From Akkermansiaceae bacterium (GTDB lineage Bacteria > Verrucomicrobiota > Verrucomicrobiia > Verrucomicrobiales > Akkermansiaceae), in NCBI GenBank assembly GCA_903826205.1, contig CAIKDP010000209.1:1-64000 (forward strand): a stretch of DNA of 64,000 nucleotides, given 5' to 3'. Position numbers and translations under genes: made by a program. Position 1 is the first letter of the stretch. Each line of letters begins with the position of its first letter. Below the pieces are notes generated by a model. That model did no database searches and had not been told where the DNA came from. It worked only from the letters and a program-made list of their open reading frames with translations. Below are positions 49,537 to 58,712 of the stretch, in pieces.

Positions 49537-49563
49537 GCCCGCCCTCACCGGCGGGCTTTTTTT
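49537..49563 (+). terminator. Rho-independent terminator
   Basis: gcccgcc-ctcacc-ggcgggc ttttttt. Confidence 0.8.
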
Positions 49564-49616
49564 GTCTCGAATCTCCACAACACAACACAACCAACAACCC
49601 CAACACCACAAACACC

Positions 49617-50261
49617 ATGACCACCACCACCGCCCCGAAACCCGCCGCCTCCGGCATCCAAATGCTCGACATCCTTGGCGATCTCGCCAAGCCCGCCGCC
49701 ACCAAGTCATCTGCCAAGACCTATCCTCCCATTCCCGATCCGGATGGTAGCGTCGGCCAGCTCGCCGACCAACTCGCCAACGACCTCGATGAATGGAAAG
49801 CGCTTGACGCCTCGGTCACCACTGGCAAAGCCGAGCTCACCGCTCTTGGCCGACAGGCATTCTACACCGCCAACCGCGGACTCAAGGAACCTGCTTCCTC
49901 CGTCGTTGCACGCGGCAAAAAGTCGGAGATTCTCGTAACCTTCCAGAACCGCTACACCGGTTCCGCCGATCCTGCGGCCGTCACCGCCCTCATTGGTGCC
50001 GATGATGCCGGCCGCTTCTTCTATCAGAGCTTTGAACTCAAGATCGACGGCGACTCGATCCCCGCCGACAAAGCCCCCGCGATCATCGCTGAAATCCGCG
50101 AAGTGCTCGCCCGTCACGATTGCCCGGCGGCTCTATCCGCCGCCGCCAAGGTCAAGCCCACCAAGGAATACCACGCCGCCCGCCATGCCTGGAGCCCCGA
50201 AATTAACCTCGGCCTCGACCGCCTGGTCCCTCCCGTCGCCGTCGTCAAAGTCAAGTCATAG
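49617..50261 (+). CDS. Hypothetical element protein
   Basis: ORF 49332..50261; start MTTTTAPKPAASGIQMLDILGDL. Confidence 0.7.
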   Translation: MTTTTAPKPAASGIQMLDILGDLAKPAATKSSAKTYPPIPDPDGSVGQLADQLANDLDEWKALDASVTTGKAELTALGRQAFYTANRGLKEPASSVVARGKKSEILVTFQNRYTGSADPAAVTALIGADDAGRFFYQSFELKIDGDSIPADKAPAIIAEIREVLARHDCPAALSAAAKVKPTKEYHAARHAWSPEINLGLDRLVPPVAVVKVKS

Positions 50262-50413
50262 GGGCCTTCCATCGGTGGCGCACCCTTCCAGGGTGCATCC
50301 TCCCGCATCCTGCGGGAGGTCTTCCTCTCTCCAGTCTCCTCCTCTAACTCCTCCCATGTTCCCCTCAACCCCCGCCGAATATGAGGACTACCTCGCCGTC
50401 CTCCGCCACTGCC

Positions 50414-51037
50414 ATGAACACCCTCTATCCGAACTATCCGACCTATCCGGCCCGTCCAATCAACGGCGGTCCGCCCCGACTTGCCCGGCCCAAGCCCGGT
50501 CATTGGATCACGCAACCGAAGTTCAACGGTTGGCGAGCCCTCGTCCATCTGGCCGGCGACGCCACGCCTATCTGGAACCGACACGGTGAACGCTTCACCA
50601 TCGCCGATGACTTCACCGAGGCTCTCACCGCCGCCGCCCACGCATTCCCTAGCGGCACCTGGCTCGATTGCGAGGCTTTGCAACGCCGCGGGTCCATCCG
50701 CAACACCCTCGTCATCCTCGACATCGTCGTGCCCGATCTTCCATGGACCGCGCGCAAGCAACTCCTAGCAGCTTCCGGCGTGCCGGTCCTGCCGTGGGAC
50801 TACATGCCCGCCAAGGACTACGGCTTTCCCCATGGCCGCCTCGTCGTTACGGATGAAATCCCCGCCGATTACACCCTGCGCGCCGCCTGCGAGTTCTTCG
50901 CCCTCGTCAACACCGACATGGACGAGACCGTCTACGAGGGTGTCGTGATGAAAAAGGCTGATTCCGTCTATCCGATTCAAACCCGTTCCCCGGACACCCG
51001 CTTCCCCTACTGGGTCAAACACCGCTTCATCGGATGA
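50414..51037 (+). CDS. ATP-dependent DNA/RNA ligase-like nucleotidyltransferase
   Basis: ORF 50381..51037, start MNTLYPNYPTYPARP; TQPKFNGWRALVHL (motif I-like), WLDCEALQRRGS (motif III-like), VYEGVVMKKADSVYP (motif IV), FPYWVKHRF (motif V). Confidence 0.75.
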   Translation: MNTLYPNYPTYPARPINGGPPRLARPKPGHWITQPKFNGWRALVHLAGDATPIWNRHGERFTIADDFTEALTAAAHAFPSGTWLDCEALQRRGSIRNTLVILDIVVPDLPWTARKQLLAASGVPVLPWDYMPAKDYGFPHGRLVVTDEIPADYTLRAACEFFALVNTDMDETVYEGVVMKKADSVYPIQTRSPDTRFPYWVKHRFIG

Positions 51038-51155
51038 CCACTGCATCCCGGCCCGCCGCAGGGTGGCGACCTCCAATGCCTGCCCCTCGTGGCTTCAAAA
51101 TCAACGGCGGGCCGGTTGCATGGTCAAAGCAATCGATTCCATCATGGCTTCGCTG

Positions 51156-51506
51156 TCAGATCCATGCGAAGAACGTAAGCCAGCAGAGCCAACAAAGCCC
51201 TCCCGAAATGCCAAGAAGGGAAATTACGGTGCCAATCTCGAACACTCGGTAGGCAGACAGAAGACCCCAACACCAACGGACATGCCCGAAAAGCCCGACG
51301 CTCGTGTAAGTCACACCAAGCGCCATCGCCGCTTGCCCATGCTCAACGATGGCACCGGAATGGCGATAGTAGCAGATTGCCTCTTCGGTGATCCAGGCAC
51401 GAATCCCGAAATAAGCGACGATCAGAGGCAGTAGGATGCCCAGAAGAACCAGCTTAACGCGACCTCCGTTAGGCGGGTTGAGAATGTCTTCAAAATCAAG
51501 TGACAT
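51156..51506 (-). CDS. Hypothetical membrane protein
   Basis: ORF 116 aa with hydrophobic segments. Confidence 0.5.
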   Translation of the reverse strand: MSLDFEDILNPPNGGRVKLVLLGILLPLIVAYFGIRAWITEEAICYYRHSGAIVEHGQAAMALGVTYTSVGLFGHVRWCWGLLSAYRVFEIGTVISLLGISGGLCWLCWLTFFAWI

Positions 51507-51545
51507 GGACTTTGCCTGTTTTTGTGAAAATTGTCTGAGCGAACG

Positions 51546-52031
51546 TCACTTCTCTGGCGCGGCGCTTGCGACGTCGCCATCAGAAGTTGGTTGTGCCTCC
51601 GTCTTATTCTTGAAGAGTCCCTTCGGGTGCGCCAAGAATCCAGCAATCATCATAGCCGCCATTCCGAGAATCGGTGCAATGACAATGTAGAAGTCCCAAA
51701 GCATCCCCCTCGGCGCATCGCTCATGTTGGCGTAAGAGACGTCAGTCTCAATGGCCATCCATGATGTCACGCCGCACGCCGCGATGCAGCCGAGTCGACG
51801 CGCGAGTCCTTCTCGTGCTGAGTATTCGTTCTTCAACAACCAGTGCCGCACAAAAAGGAAACCGAAGAGGGCCGTTGGTCCGAAAAAGGCGAGAAGCATG
51901 GAGAGGCCATAGGCAATACCCGAGATCGGGCCAAGAAGCCAGCACAGAACAAACCACACTCCGAGCATGATTGCATATGCGCGACCGCCGGTGAGTCGCC
52001 ATATCCGCCATTGTGTTACCGTTTCAATCAT
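51546..52031 (-). CDS. Hypothetical membrane protein
   Basis: ORF 161 aa, multiple hydrophobic segments. Confidence 0.6.
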   Translation of the reverse strand: MIETVTQWRIWRLTGGRAYAIMLGVWFVLCWLLGPISGIAYGLSMLLAFFGPTALFGFLFVRHWLLKNEYSAREGLARRLGCIAACGVTSWMAIETDVSYANMSDAPRGMLWDFYIVIAPILGMAAMMIAGFLAHPKGLFKNKTEAQPTSDGDVASAAPEK

Positions 52032-52085
52032 CGTCTATTCCTATGGGATGTCTGTGAAATCCAATTTTACTTCGCGACTGGCGGC

Positions 52086-53696
52086 TCATTCCTTGACTTC
52101 GTTCAAGTGGAACGGCGTCGGACTGACCTCCCATCCGGGGGAACCGTCTTTGGATCGCATTTCCGGATAGTGATGGCAGAGGAAAGGATAGACCAGATGG
52201 TAGGAACTGAGGCTGGTGTCCGAGAATTGTCGTGTGGGATTCGGGCCGTTGTACCACCAATGTGACGGATCGTCGTTCCACCAGACGCGTCCATCCGGAT
52301 ATGTTACCCCCGTCCACCTCGCCCCACCGTAATAGGATTTCCACGTCCTGTCGGGCACGGCCAACTTTCTATTATCCGCTTCGGGGCTTGATTCGAGAAG
52401 CCGCTTGACCAGCCATGGTTGGTCCACCGCATATGTCAGGGCCATGAGAAATCGGTCTGCCTCTTCCACTGTGAATCCATGCCATGACTCATGCTGGAAC
52501 GGGCTGCGAGTGGCCGTACTGAAGCTCCGAATCAGCGCTGCCGAGTCCTTCTTCCTCTCCATACGGATGATTTCTTGCTGGACGCCACCATAATCTCCGG
52601 TTCGGAATCGGATCTCGAAATGCCATTCAGGAGGGATCAGGATTTTGTAGTCAGGGCAATGGATTGGCGCATCCCCAACAAGAAGCTTCCACGCCTCCGG
52701 GCTGCGTCGGCCCTCCATTTCCACGCGGCGGAAATAATCCTCGCCCACTCCCTCCCACCACTTCCGGTAGGCGCGGGCCCGCAGACTGTCGGTTTCGTGC
52801 TGTCTGTTGAACGACATCCGCGTCAAGCATTCGAGTTGGGAGAATGGTATGCCTCCCTCGTCCCCTTTCTTCTCCAGATAGGTGATCACAGAAGGTATAG
52901 CTTCAGGCTTGGGGAGCGATTTCACATGAGGGTAATCGCTCTTGATATCATAAGTGTATTTCATCCATTTGGTGAAATCCCCCCACTCACCCTGGCGGGG
53001 AGTCTCTGTGGCATCGACCACCGCCTGCCGACTGGCCCGCCGCATCTTCACAGATGGATAATCCGCCCGGTCCTTCGGATTGGCCGGATCAGATAGACGG
53101 AAGAATCCCTCGCGAACGGTGAAATTATTGGGCTTTAATTTCCCTTTCCGGCGGTCATTATCTGCAATGTATCCCTCGATGAGGAGCACACGCAATTGAC
53201 TCCCTGGGGCGGGAGCAAAGAGGTTCCACTCTCGGCCGTAGAGGGTTTTCCTGTCTTTGTCATCCGGCATGCTGAGCAGGAGCGGCCATAACCGGATCAG
53301 GATCTCCGAGGCCTTTGCGGGATCTTTGAGATCATCGATAGCGGGAAGCCCGTCATAAAAGATGATCTCGTCGCTGAGCGAGCGATGATCGGACGGCGAT
53401 AAAGCGACCTTGCCAGGGTGTTCTTGCACGGGACCAATGATGTCGAACCGGACCGGCCCGGCCAAATTTGCGTATTCGTTAGGCGGCGAGCCGATGACGG
53501 TTTTCATTTCCCCGACCCAGTGCCGGCGGAGTTCCCATTCACCATCCGCGTTCCGGGCCATCCCCCCGGATTTCTCGACCAACGCGCGTGCACCGGTCAA
53601 GGATAGGATCGCGGTTTCGCCCGATTTTTCGTCAGCTTGCGCCATAGGAGCCACCGCAGCAAGCAAGATGGCGGCAAGTATGGATGGTGTCTTCAT
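52086..53696 (-). CDS. Exported hypothetical protein
   Basis: ORF 52086..53783; start MKTPSILAAILLAAVAPMAQA gives a signal peptide. Confidence 0.65.
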   Translation of the reverse strand: MKTPSILAAILLAAVAPMAQADEKSGETAILSLTGARALVEKSGGMARNADGEWELRRHWVGEMKTVIGSPPNEYANLAGPVRFDIIGPVQEHPGKVALSPSDHRSLSDEIIFYDGLPAIDDLKDPAKASEILIRLWPLLLSMPDDKDRKTLYGREWNLFAPAPGSQLRVLLIEGYIADNDRRKGKLKPNNFTVREGFFRLSDPANPKDRADYPSVKMRRASRQAVVDATETPRQGEWGDFTKWMKYTYDIKSDYPHVKSLPKPEAIPSVITYLEKKGDEGGIPFSQLECLTRMSFNRQHETDSLRARAYRKWWEGVGEDYFRRVEMEGRRSPEAWKLLVGDAPIHCPDYKILIPPEWHFEIRFRTGDYGGVQQEIIRMERKKDSAALIRSFSTATRSPFQHESWHGFTVEEADRFLMALTYAVDQPWLVKRLLESSPEADNRKLAVPDRTWKSYYGGARWTGVTYPDGRVWWNDDPSHWWYNGPNPTRQFSDTSLSSYHLVYPFLCHHYPEMRSKDGSPGWEVSPTPFHLNEVKE

Positions 53697-53783
53697 GGCT
53701 GTAGGATGGTAATGAATCGTTTTCATATACCGAAATGCCAACGTTAGATGTGGAGGCTCCGGCGGGACAAGCTCCGAATTCAA

Positions 53784-54338
53784 CTAGGGACGTCTTCGCC
53801 GGTTTCCTCGCATGACTTGTTGTGCCTTTGGTAACGTGATCGTCAGTTTTCCTTCGGTTGCTGAAATGACGATGTAGGATTTACCCTCCTTATCAATCGC
53901 CATCTTCACCCCTCCCGTCGTCGGTCTATCCCGTTCAATATGATCGCCTGACCAGAATGAATCTTGGTAGAAGATGACGCGATGCTTATCCGGGGCAGCC
54001 TTCTCGGAAACAGTGATGATTCGGGTGCAGTTCTTCTCGTAAAGAGTTGATGTCAGTATCATGCCTCCAGCTAATTCAATCGATTTCTGGGCAGCATACG
54101 GCTTCGATGGTGGCTCCGAGTGATACCAAATGATTCGACCGTCTTTGATTCCGTCGGGAACATTCTCCTTCAGAAAATCATTTGTTTGTTCCTCTGTGGT
54201 AATTGGCGACTGCGTTCCATCACGAGCGACGTAGAAGATGTTCGCAGTCGGTTCAGCAGTAGCGATCCCAAGAAGAAACGGAATGCATAGGACACCAGGA
54301 AAGAATATTTTGATAGGTCTCATTATTTGGCACAACAT
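53784..54338 (-). CDS. Exported hypothetical protein
   Basis: ORF 184 aa; hydrophobic N-terminus IFFPGVLCIPFLLGIATAEP. Confidence 0.6.
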   Translation of the reverse strand: MLCQIMRPIKIFFPGVLCIPFLLGIATAEPTANIFYVARDGTQSPITTEEQTNDFLKENVPDGIKDGRIIWYHSEPPSKPYAAQKSIELAGGMILTSTLYEKNCTRIITVSEKAAPDKHRVIFYQDSFWSGDHIERDRPTTGGVKMAIDKEGKSYIVISATEGKLTITLPKAQQVMRGNRRRRP

Positions 54339-54518
54339 TATTGCTCAATGACTCTCAGCATTTGTCTTGGATAAGCCGCCGTTGGTGCAACAGAGCGCAA
54401 ATGCCGCTCGCCACGCCAGGCATCGTCCATTGATGCTAAAAGGAATCGTTTTCACAAACAGTCGTCTATCACGACAAACCCCGCCCCACAAGCGAATTCC
54501 CCAGTATCTTCCCCGGCC

Positions 54519-54546
54519 GCCCGCCTTATCACCCGGCGGGCTTTTT
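54519..54546 (+). terminator. Rho-independent terminator-like hairpin
   Basis: gcccgcc-ttatcaccc-ggcgggc ttttt. Confidence 0.7.
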
Positions 54547-54704
54547 CAATGCTTCAGTCTGAACGTTCACACACGCTTCTCCGCATCCTCCCTTCAGCCT
54601 TCTAATCCAACAATTCTCATCTCCCCAATCTTCCTGCCCCTAATCTTCCCGCCTAACGTCTTCCTCTTCATTTCAGTATTTCAGCATTTACCCCAAACCA
54701 CCCC

Positions 54705-57700
54705 ATGTCCACACGCTCCGCCATCATCACCACCACCCCCACCGGCTATGCCGGGATTTACAGCCATTCTGATGGCTACCTCTCATGGACGGGAAACATC
54801 CTGTTCCATCGCATCACCACTCACGAACAGGCCGCCGCCCTCGTTGCCCTCGGCTCCATCCGGGGTCTCGACTGTCTCGGCGAGGCGGAAGCCTACGTCC
54901 GCGATTGCGGCGAAACCCCGTCCGATGCCAATGCCACCGTCATCGGCAAAACCGCCGCCGCCGTCGCCAAGCAAATCGGTCACGACGGCCACGTCTATCT
55001 CTTCGAGAACGGCGAATGGTCCCACAATGGCAAGCCCCTCATCGAAGTCATCACCCGTCCGGACATTGCCGCCGAGATTGCCAGACTCATTTCCCAATAC
55101 CCGGACCTCCCACCGCCACTTGGGGTCAATGGTCATCGGTCATTGGTCAATGGGAAAGAGGCTCCGCCACCCTCTGCACCAATGACTATTGACCAATCAA
55201 CCAGTGACGGCGGCAGCGCCGCCCATGCACGCTTCGCCTTCCGCTCCTACCAACGCGAAGACCTCGCCCGTTCCGCCGTTCACGATGGCGCCATCATTGC
55301 ATGGGATCCAGGTCTTGGCAAAACCATGGCCATTTTCGCCTGGCCCTTTCTCAAGCATGCCAAGCGCGTTCTCATCGTCGCCCCGGCCTCCTTGCACGAT
55401 CAAATCAAGAGGGAAGGGGAGTCCAAGTTCGGCACCAGCGTCACCCCCATCCCCGATCAGGAAACCGCCCTTTCCCTCATGCGATCTGGGAAGCTGCCGC
55501 TTCCCGGTCATCAGTCAATGGTCATTGGTCATTGGGAAGACAAGAACCGGGCCTTCTCTTCACCAGTGACCTATGACCAGTCAACCAATGACGGCGGCGC
55601 AGCCGCCTCTTCCTCTTCACCAGTGACTAGTGACCAGTCAACCAGTGACAACGCGGCTCTTCCGCGTTTCTTCATCACCGACTACCGCTGGCTCGGCTAC
55701 AATGGCGGCGACGAATGGTCCGATGGGGAAGGGGACATCACCGATGTCATTCGTCGCCGGCGCATGGCGGTCATTGCCCGCCACTTCGGCATGCCAGCCA
55801 GTGCCGTTGGCAATGCCGAAAAGGCCCTCTCTAACTGCAACAAAGCCTGCCCCGCCCATATTCTCCTCAGCGTGGCGGTCGATGCACCGCGCTCCGCCAT
55901 CAAGGCCGCCTATCGGGAACTCGCGCGTCTCTCCCATCCCGACCTTCACCCCGAGGACCCCACCGCCACTGCCCGCATGCAGCGTCTCAATGCCGCCCTC
56001 GAGTCCATGCTCAAGGGCCACGCCACCCAAATCGTCAAGGGACTTGACGATGAAGTCGCCGAAGCCGCCCCCACCATCGCCGCCCTCATGGCCGGTATCG
56101 GAGAAGAGAGATCGTGGATAGTGGATAATGGATCGCAGGTGAAAGATCAAGAACAGCGCGAACGCGCTTCTTCATCTACTATCGACAATCCACAATCTGC
56201 TATCTCTTCCACCCACTCCATCAAATGCCTCTTCACCCCCACGCTCTCCACCCTCCTCGCCGATTGTTTCGATTGCGTCGTCTGCGATGAAGCCGTCCGT
56301 CTCAAGAGCGGCGTCACCTACATTGCCAGTGGCGTCCTCGGCTTGCGGTCCAGGTATCGACTCGCCCTCACCGGTACACCTATCAAGAACCGCCTTCCCG
56401 ACATCTTCTTCCTCGCCTCATGGGTTTGCGGCAACTCCACCGAGCCCACCGCCCGCTGGCCCTATGGCAACACCACCGCCAACCGTGCCGCCTTCGCCAA
56501 CAACCACCTCGTCATGGAGCAAAACCTAACCAAGGAGGAAAAATCCCGCGACGAGGGGAACTTCAAATCCTATCGCAAGCAGACCAACAAGATCACCAAC
56601 GTCCATCGCCTCTGGAAACTCCTCGGTCCCATCGTCGCCCGACGCCGCAAAGACCAGATCGGCAACGACATCGTCAACAAGCTCATCCATCCCATCCGCG
56701 TCCAGCCCGGCACCGAACAACAGGCCGTCTATAAATGGCACCTCAGCAATCCGCCGGTCTGTGCCACTCCCATCGCCGCCCTCGGCGCGCAACTCCAATG
56801 CCTTCGCCAGGCCGCCCTCTGTCCGTGGTCCGCATCCCTTGCCCGCCACGGCCATTCCGGTGCCAAGTCCGCCATCAAGTGGTCGCCCAAAATGCTCGCT
56901 ATTCTCCACCTCGCCGCCGATCTCATGGCCAAAGGCGAGCAACTCGTCGTCTTCTCGCCCTTCCAGGAATTTTCCACTGCCCTTAAAGCCGCGCTCATGG
57001 ATGCCTCCGTCCCGTCACTTCTTTTGGATGGCCGCGTAAAAAACACACTCCGTGGTCCGCTCGCCGCCGATTTCAAGGCCCGCAAGTATCCCGTCCTCAT
57101 TGCCGGCATTGATGCCATGGGCGAGGGGCACTCCTTCGAGTGCGCCTCTCATCTCGTGATCCCATCCCTCTCCTGGGCCTACGACGCAAACCGCCAGGCC
57201 ACCGATCGCGTCCACCGGCTCACCTCCAAGAAGGATGTCACCATTTACGCCCTCATCACTGCCAACTCCATCGACGAACGCCTCGCCGCCATCTTCCAGG
57301 AAAAGGGCGATGCCTCAGATCTCGCCCTCGATGGCCGCCTCTTCGACGACGACAAGGAAGAAGTTTCCCTTGCCGACCTTATCCGCAGTGCTACCCTCGA
57401 TTTCGACCCCTCAGCCGCCACCCTGCCGGAATCTTCCCTCGTCAACGAATGGGATCTCACTCTCCGTTCCCGTCTCCAATCCGCCGCCCGTTTCTTCTCA
57501 AGGAGCGTGGGCGTCCCGCCCACATCCTCATCAATCTCTTCTCCCGTCCCAAGGAGTGTGGGCGTCCAGCCCACTACCAAAGCCACCACCAAGCCAGCCT
57601 CCGCTAACAAATCTTCTCTTGCGTCTTGCGTCTCCTCCCAGCCCGACCTCTTCACCCTCATGCCAAGCACCCACACACCCCCGGACTCGTCAGACAAGTC

Positions 57701-57842
57701 TGACTCTTCCCTTGCCTCTCCAAGCTCTGAGTCATGCGTCCCTCCTAACAAAATCATCCCATTCCCCGGCAAGCCCGTCAAGAAACCCCGACCCAAGCTC
57801 ACCCCCGAGCAAACCCGCCGCCTCGTCGAGCTCATGTTATGA
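54705..57842 (+). CDS. SNF2-family helicase with an inserted DnaJ J-domain
   Basis: ORF 1045 aa; Walker A IIAWDPGLGKTMAIFAW; J-domain HILLSVAVDAPRSAIKAAYRELARLSHPDLHPEDPTATARMQRLNAALESM; VVCDEAVRLKS, RLALTGTPIKNRLPDIFFL, EGHSFECASHLVIPSLSWAYDANRQATDRVHRL. Confidence 0.9.
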   Translation: MSTRSAIITTTPTGYAGIYSHSDGYLSWTGNILFHRITTHEQAAALVALGSIRGLDCLGEAEAYVRDCGETPSDANATVIGKTAAAVAKQIGHDGHVYLFENGEWSHNGKPLIEVITRPDIAAEIARLISQYPDLPPPLGVNGHRSLVNGKEAPPPSAPMTIDQSTSDGGSAAHARFAFRSYQREDLARSAVHDGAIIAWDPGLGKTMAIFAWPFLKHAKRVLIVAPASLHDQIKREGESKFGTSVTPIPDQETALSLMRSGKLPLPGHQSMVIGHWEDKNRAFSSPVTYDQSTNDGGAAASSSSPVTSDQSTSDNAALPRFFITDYRWLGYNGGDEWSDGEGDITDVIRRRRMAVIARHFGMPASAVGNAEKALSNCNKACPAHILLSVAVDAPRSAIKAAYRELARLSHPDLHPEDPTATARMQRLNAALESMLKGHATQIVKGLDDEVAEAAPTIAALMAGIGEERSWIVDNGSQVKDQEQRERASSSTIDNPQSAISSTHSIKCLFTPTLSTLLADCFDCVVCDEAVRLKSGVTYIASGVLGLRSRYRLALTGTPIKNRLPDIFFLASWVCGNSTEPTARWPYGNTTANRAAFANNHLVMEQNLTKEEKSRDEGNFKSYRKQTNKITNVHRLWKLLGPIVARRRKDQIGNDIVNKLIHPIRVQPGTEQQAVYKWHLSNPPVCATPIAALGAQLQCLRQAALCPWSASLARHGHSGAKSAIKWSPKMLAILHLAADLMAKGEQLVVFSPFQEFSTALKAALMDASVPSLLLDGRVKNTLRGPLAADFKARKYPVLIAGIDAMGEGHSFECASHLVIPSLSWAYDANRQATDRVHRLTSKKDVTIYALITANSIDERLAAIFQEKGDASDLALDGRLFDDDKEEVSLADLIRSATLDFDPSAATLPESSLVNEWDLTLRSRLQSAARFFSRSVGVPPTSSSISSPVPRSVGVQPTTKATTKPASANKSSLASCVSSQPDLFTLMPSTHTPPDSSDKSDSSLASPSSESCVPPNKIIPFPGKPVKKPRPKLTPEQTRRLVELML

Positions 57843-57907
57843 TGAATCCAAAATCCACTTCACCCTTCGTTTCAAATTTCATGCTTAATACTTAGTGCTT
57901 TCCCCTC

Positions 57908-58477
57908 ATGCTCTTCCACGCCCTCCCCACCAGACCCACCAAGAACCCTCGTGCCGTCCTCAACTGGTGGGCCGTCCATGCCGAGACCCTAACACCTATC
58001 CGCATCCACTCCGGCAGTGGTGGGCGCATCGCTTTGGACATCGTCATTGATTCCGCTGCCCAGACCGTCGTCTTCGCCTCTCACCCTGATGCCGTTGCCG
58101 ATCCCGCCGCCATCGCCGCCGGAATCATGGAAGACCTCTCCGCCCACATCTGCCCAGGCTGCATCCTCCACTCCTCCAAGATCATCCCTCCCGGGCAAGC
58201 CGATCTGCCGGAGCACTTGATTGTCTTCGATGCCCTGGGCGAGCATCCCCACTTATGGCGCACTGCCGATCCGCACATGATCGTCCCCGTGGAGCATCAG
58301 GACATCTGTTTCAAGACCGAGGCCATCCTTGGCCAGCCCACCTACTTTCGCACCGCCACCGATCTTCCCGCCACCGGCTGGGAATACTGGTGGACCGAGT
58401 GCCAGCTTGCCATGAGGGAACTCGCTCCGGCCGTCGAAGCCATCCTCGATAAAGCCCCGGCCAAGACAAAGCAGTAA
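57908..58477 (+). CDS. Hypothetical element protein
   Basis: ORF 189 aa. Confidence 0.65.
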   Translation: MLFHALPTRPTKNPRAVLNWWAVHAETLTPIRIHSGSGGRIALDIVIDSAAQTVVFASHPDAVADPAAIAAGIMEDLSAHICPGCILHSSKIIPPGQADLPEHLIVFDALGEHPHLWRTADPHMIVPVEHQDICFKTEAILGQPTYFRTATDLPATGWEYWWTECQLAMRELAPAVEAILDKAPAKTKQ

Positions 58478-58712
58478 GCCCTCCGGCCTCCGGCCGAAAA
58501 AAATTCTTGCCCTCCCCTGCAAGATTTTCCTTGTCCACCTCCGAGTTTCCGCGCAATGTTGCGCCACGCACCACACGGGACAAACACGCGCCACCCCATC
58601 CGTCTCCCATTTCAGCTTTCAGCTTTCCCAATTTCTGCTTTTTCCCATCCGTCCCATCCCTCCCATTCGTCCCATCCTCTTCTCTTCACCAATGTCCAGT
58701 GACCATTGACCA

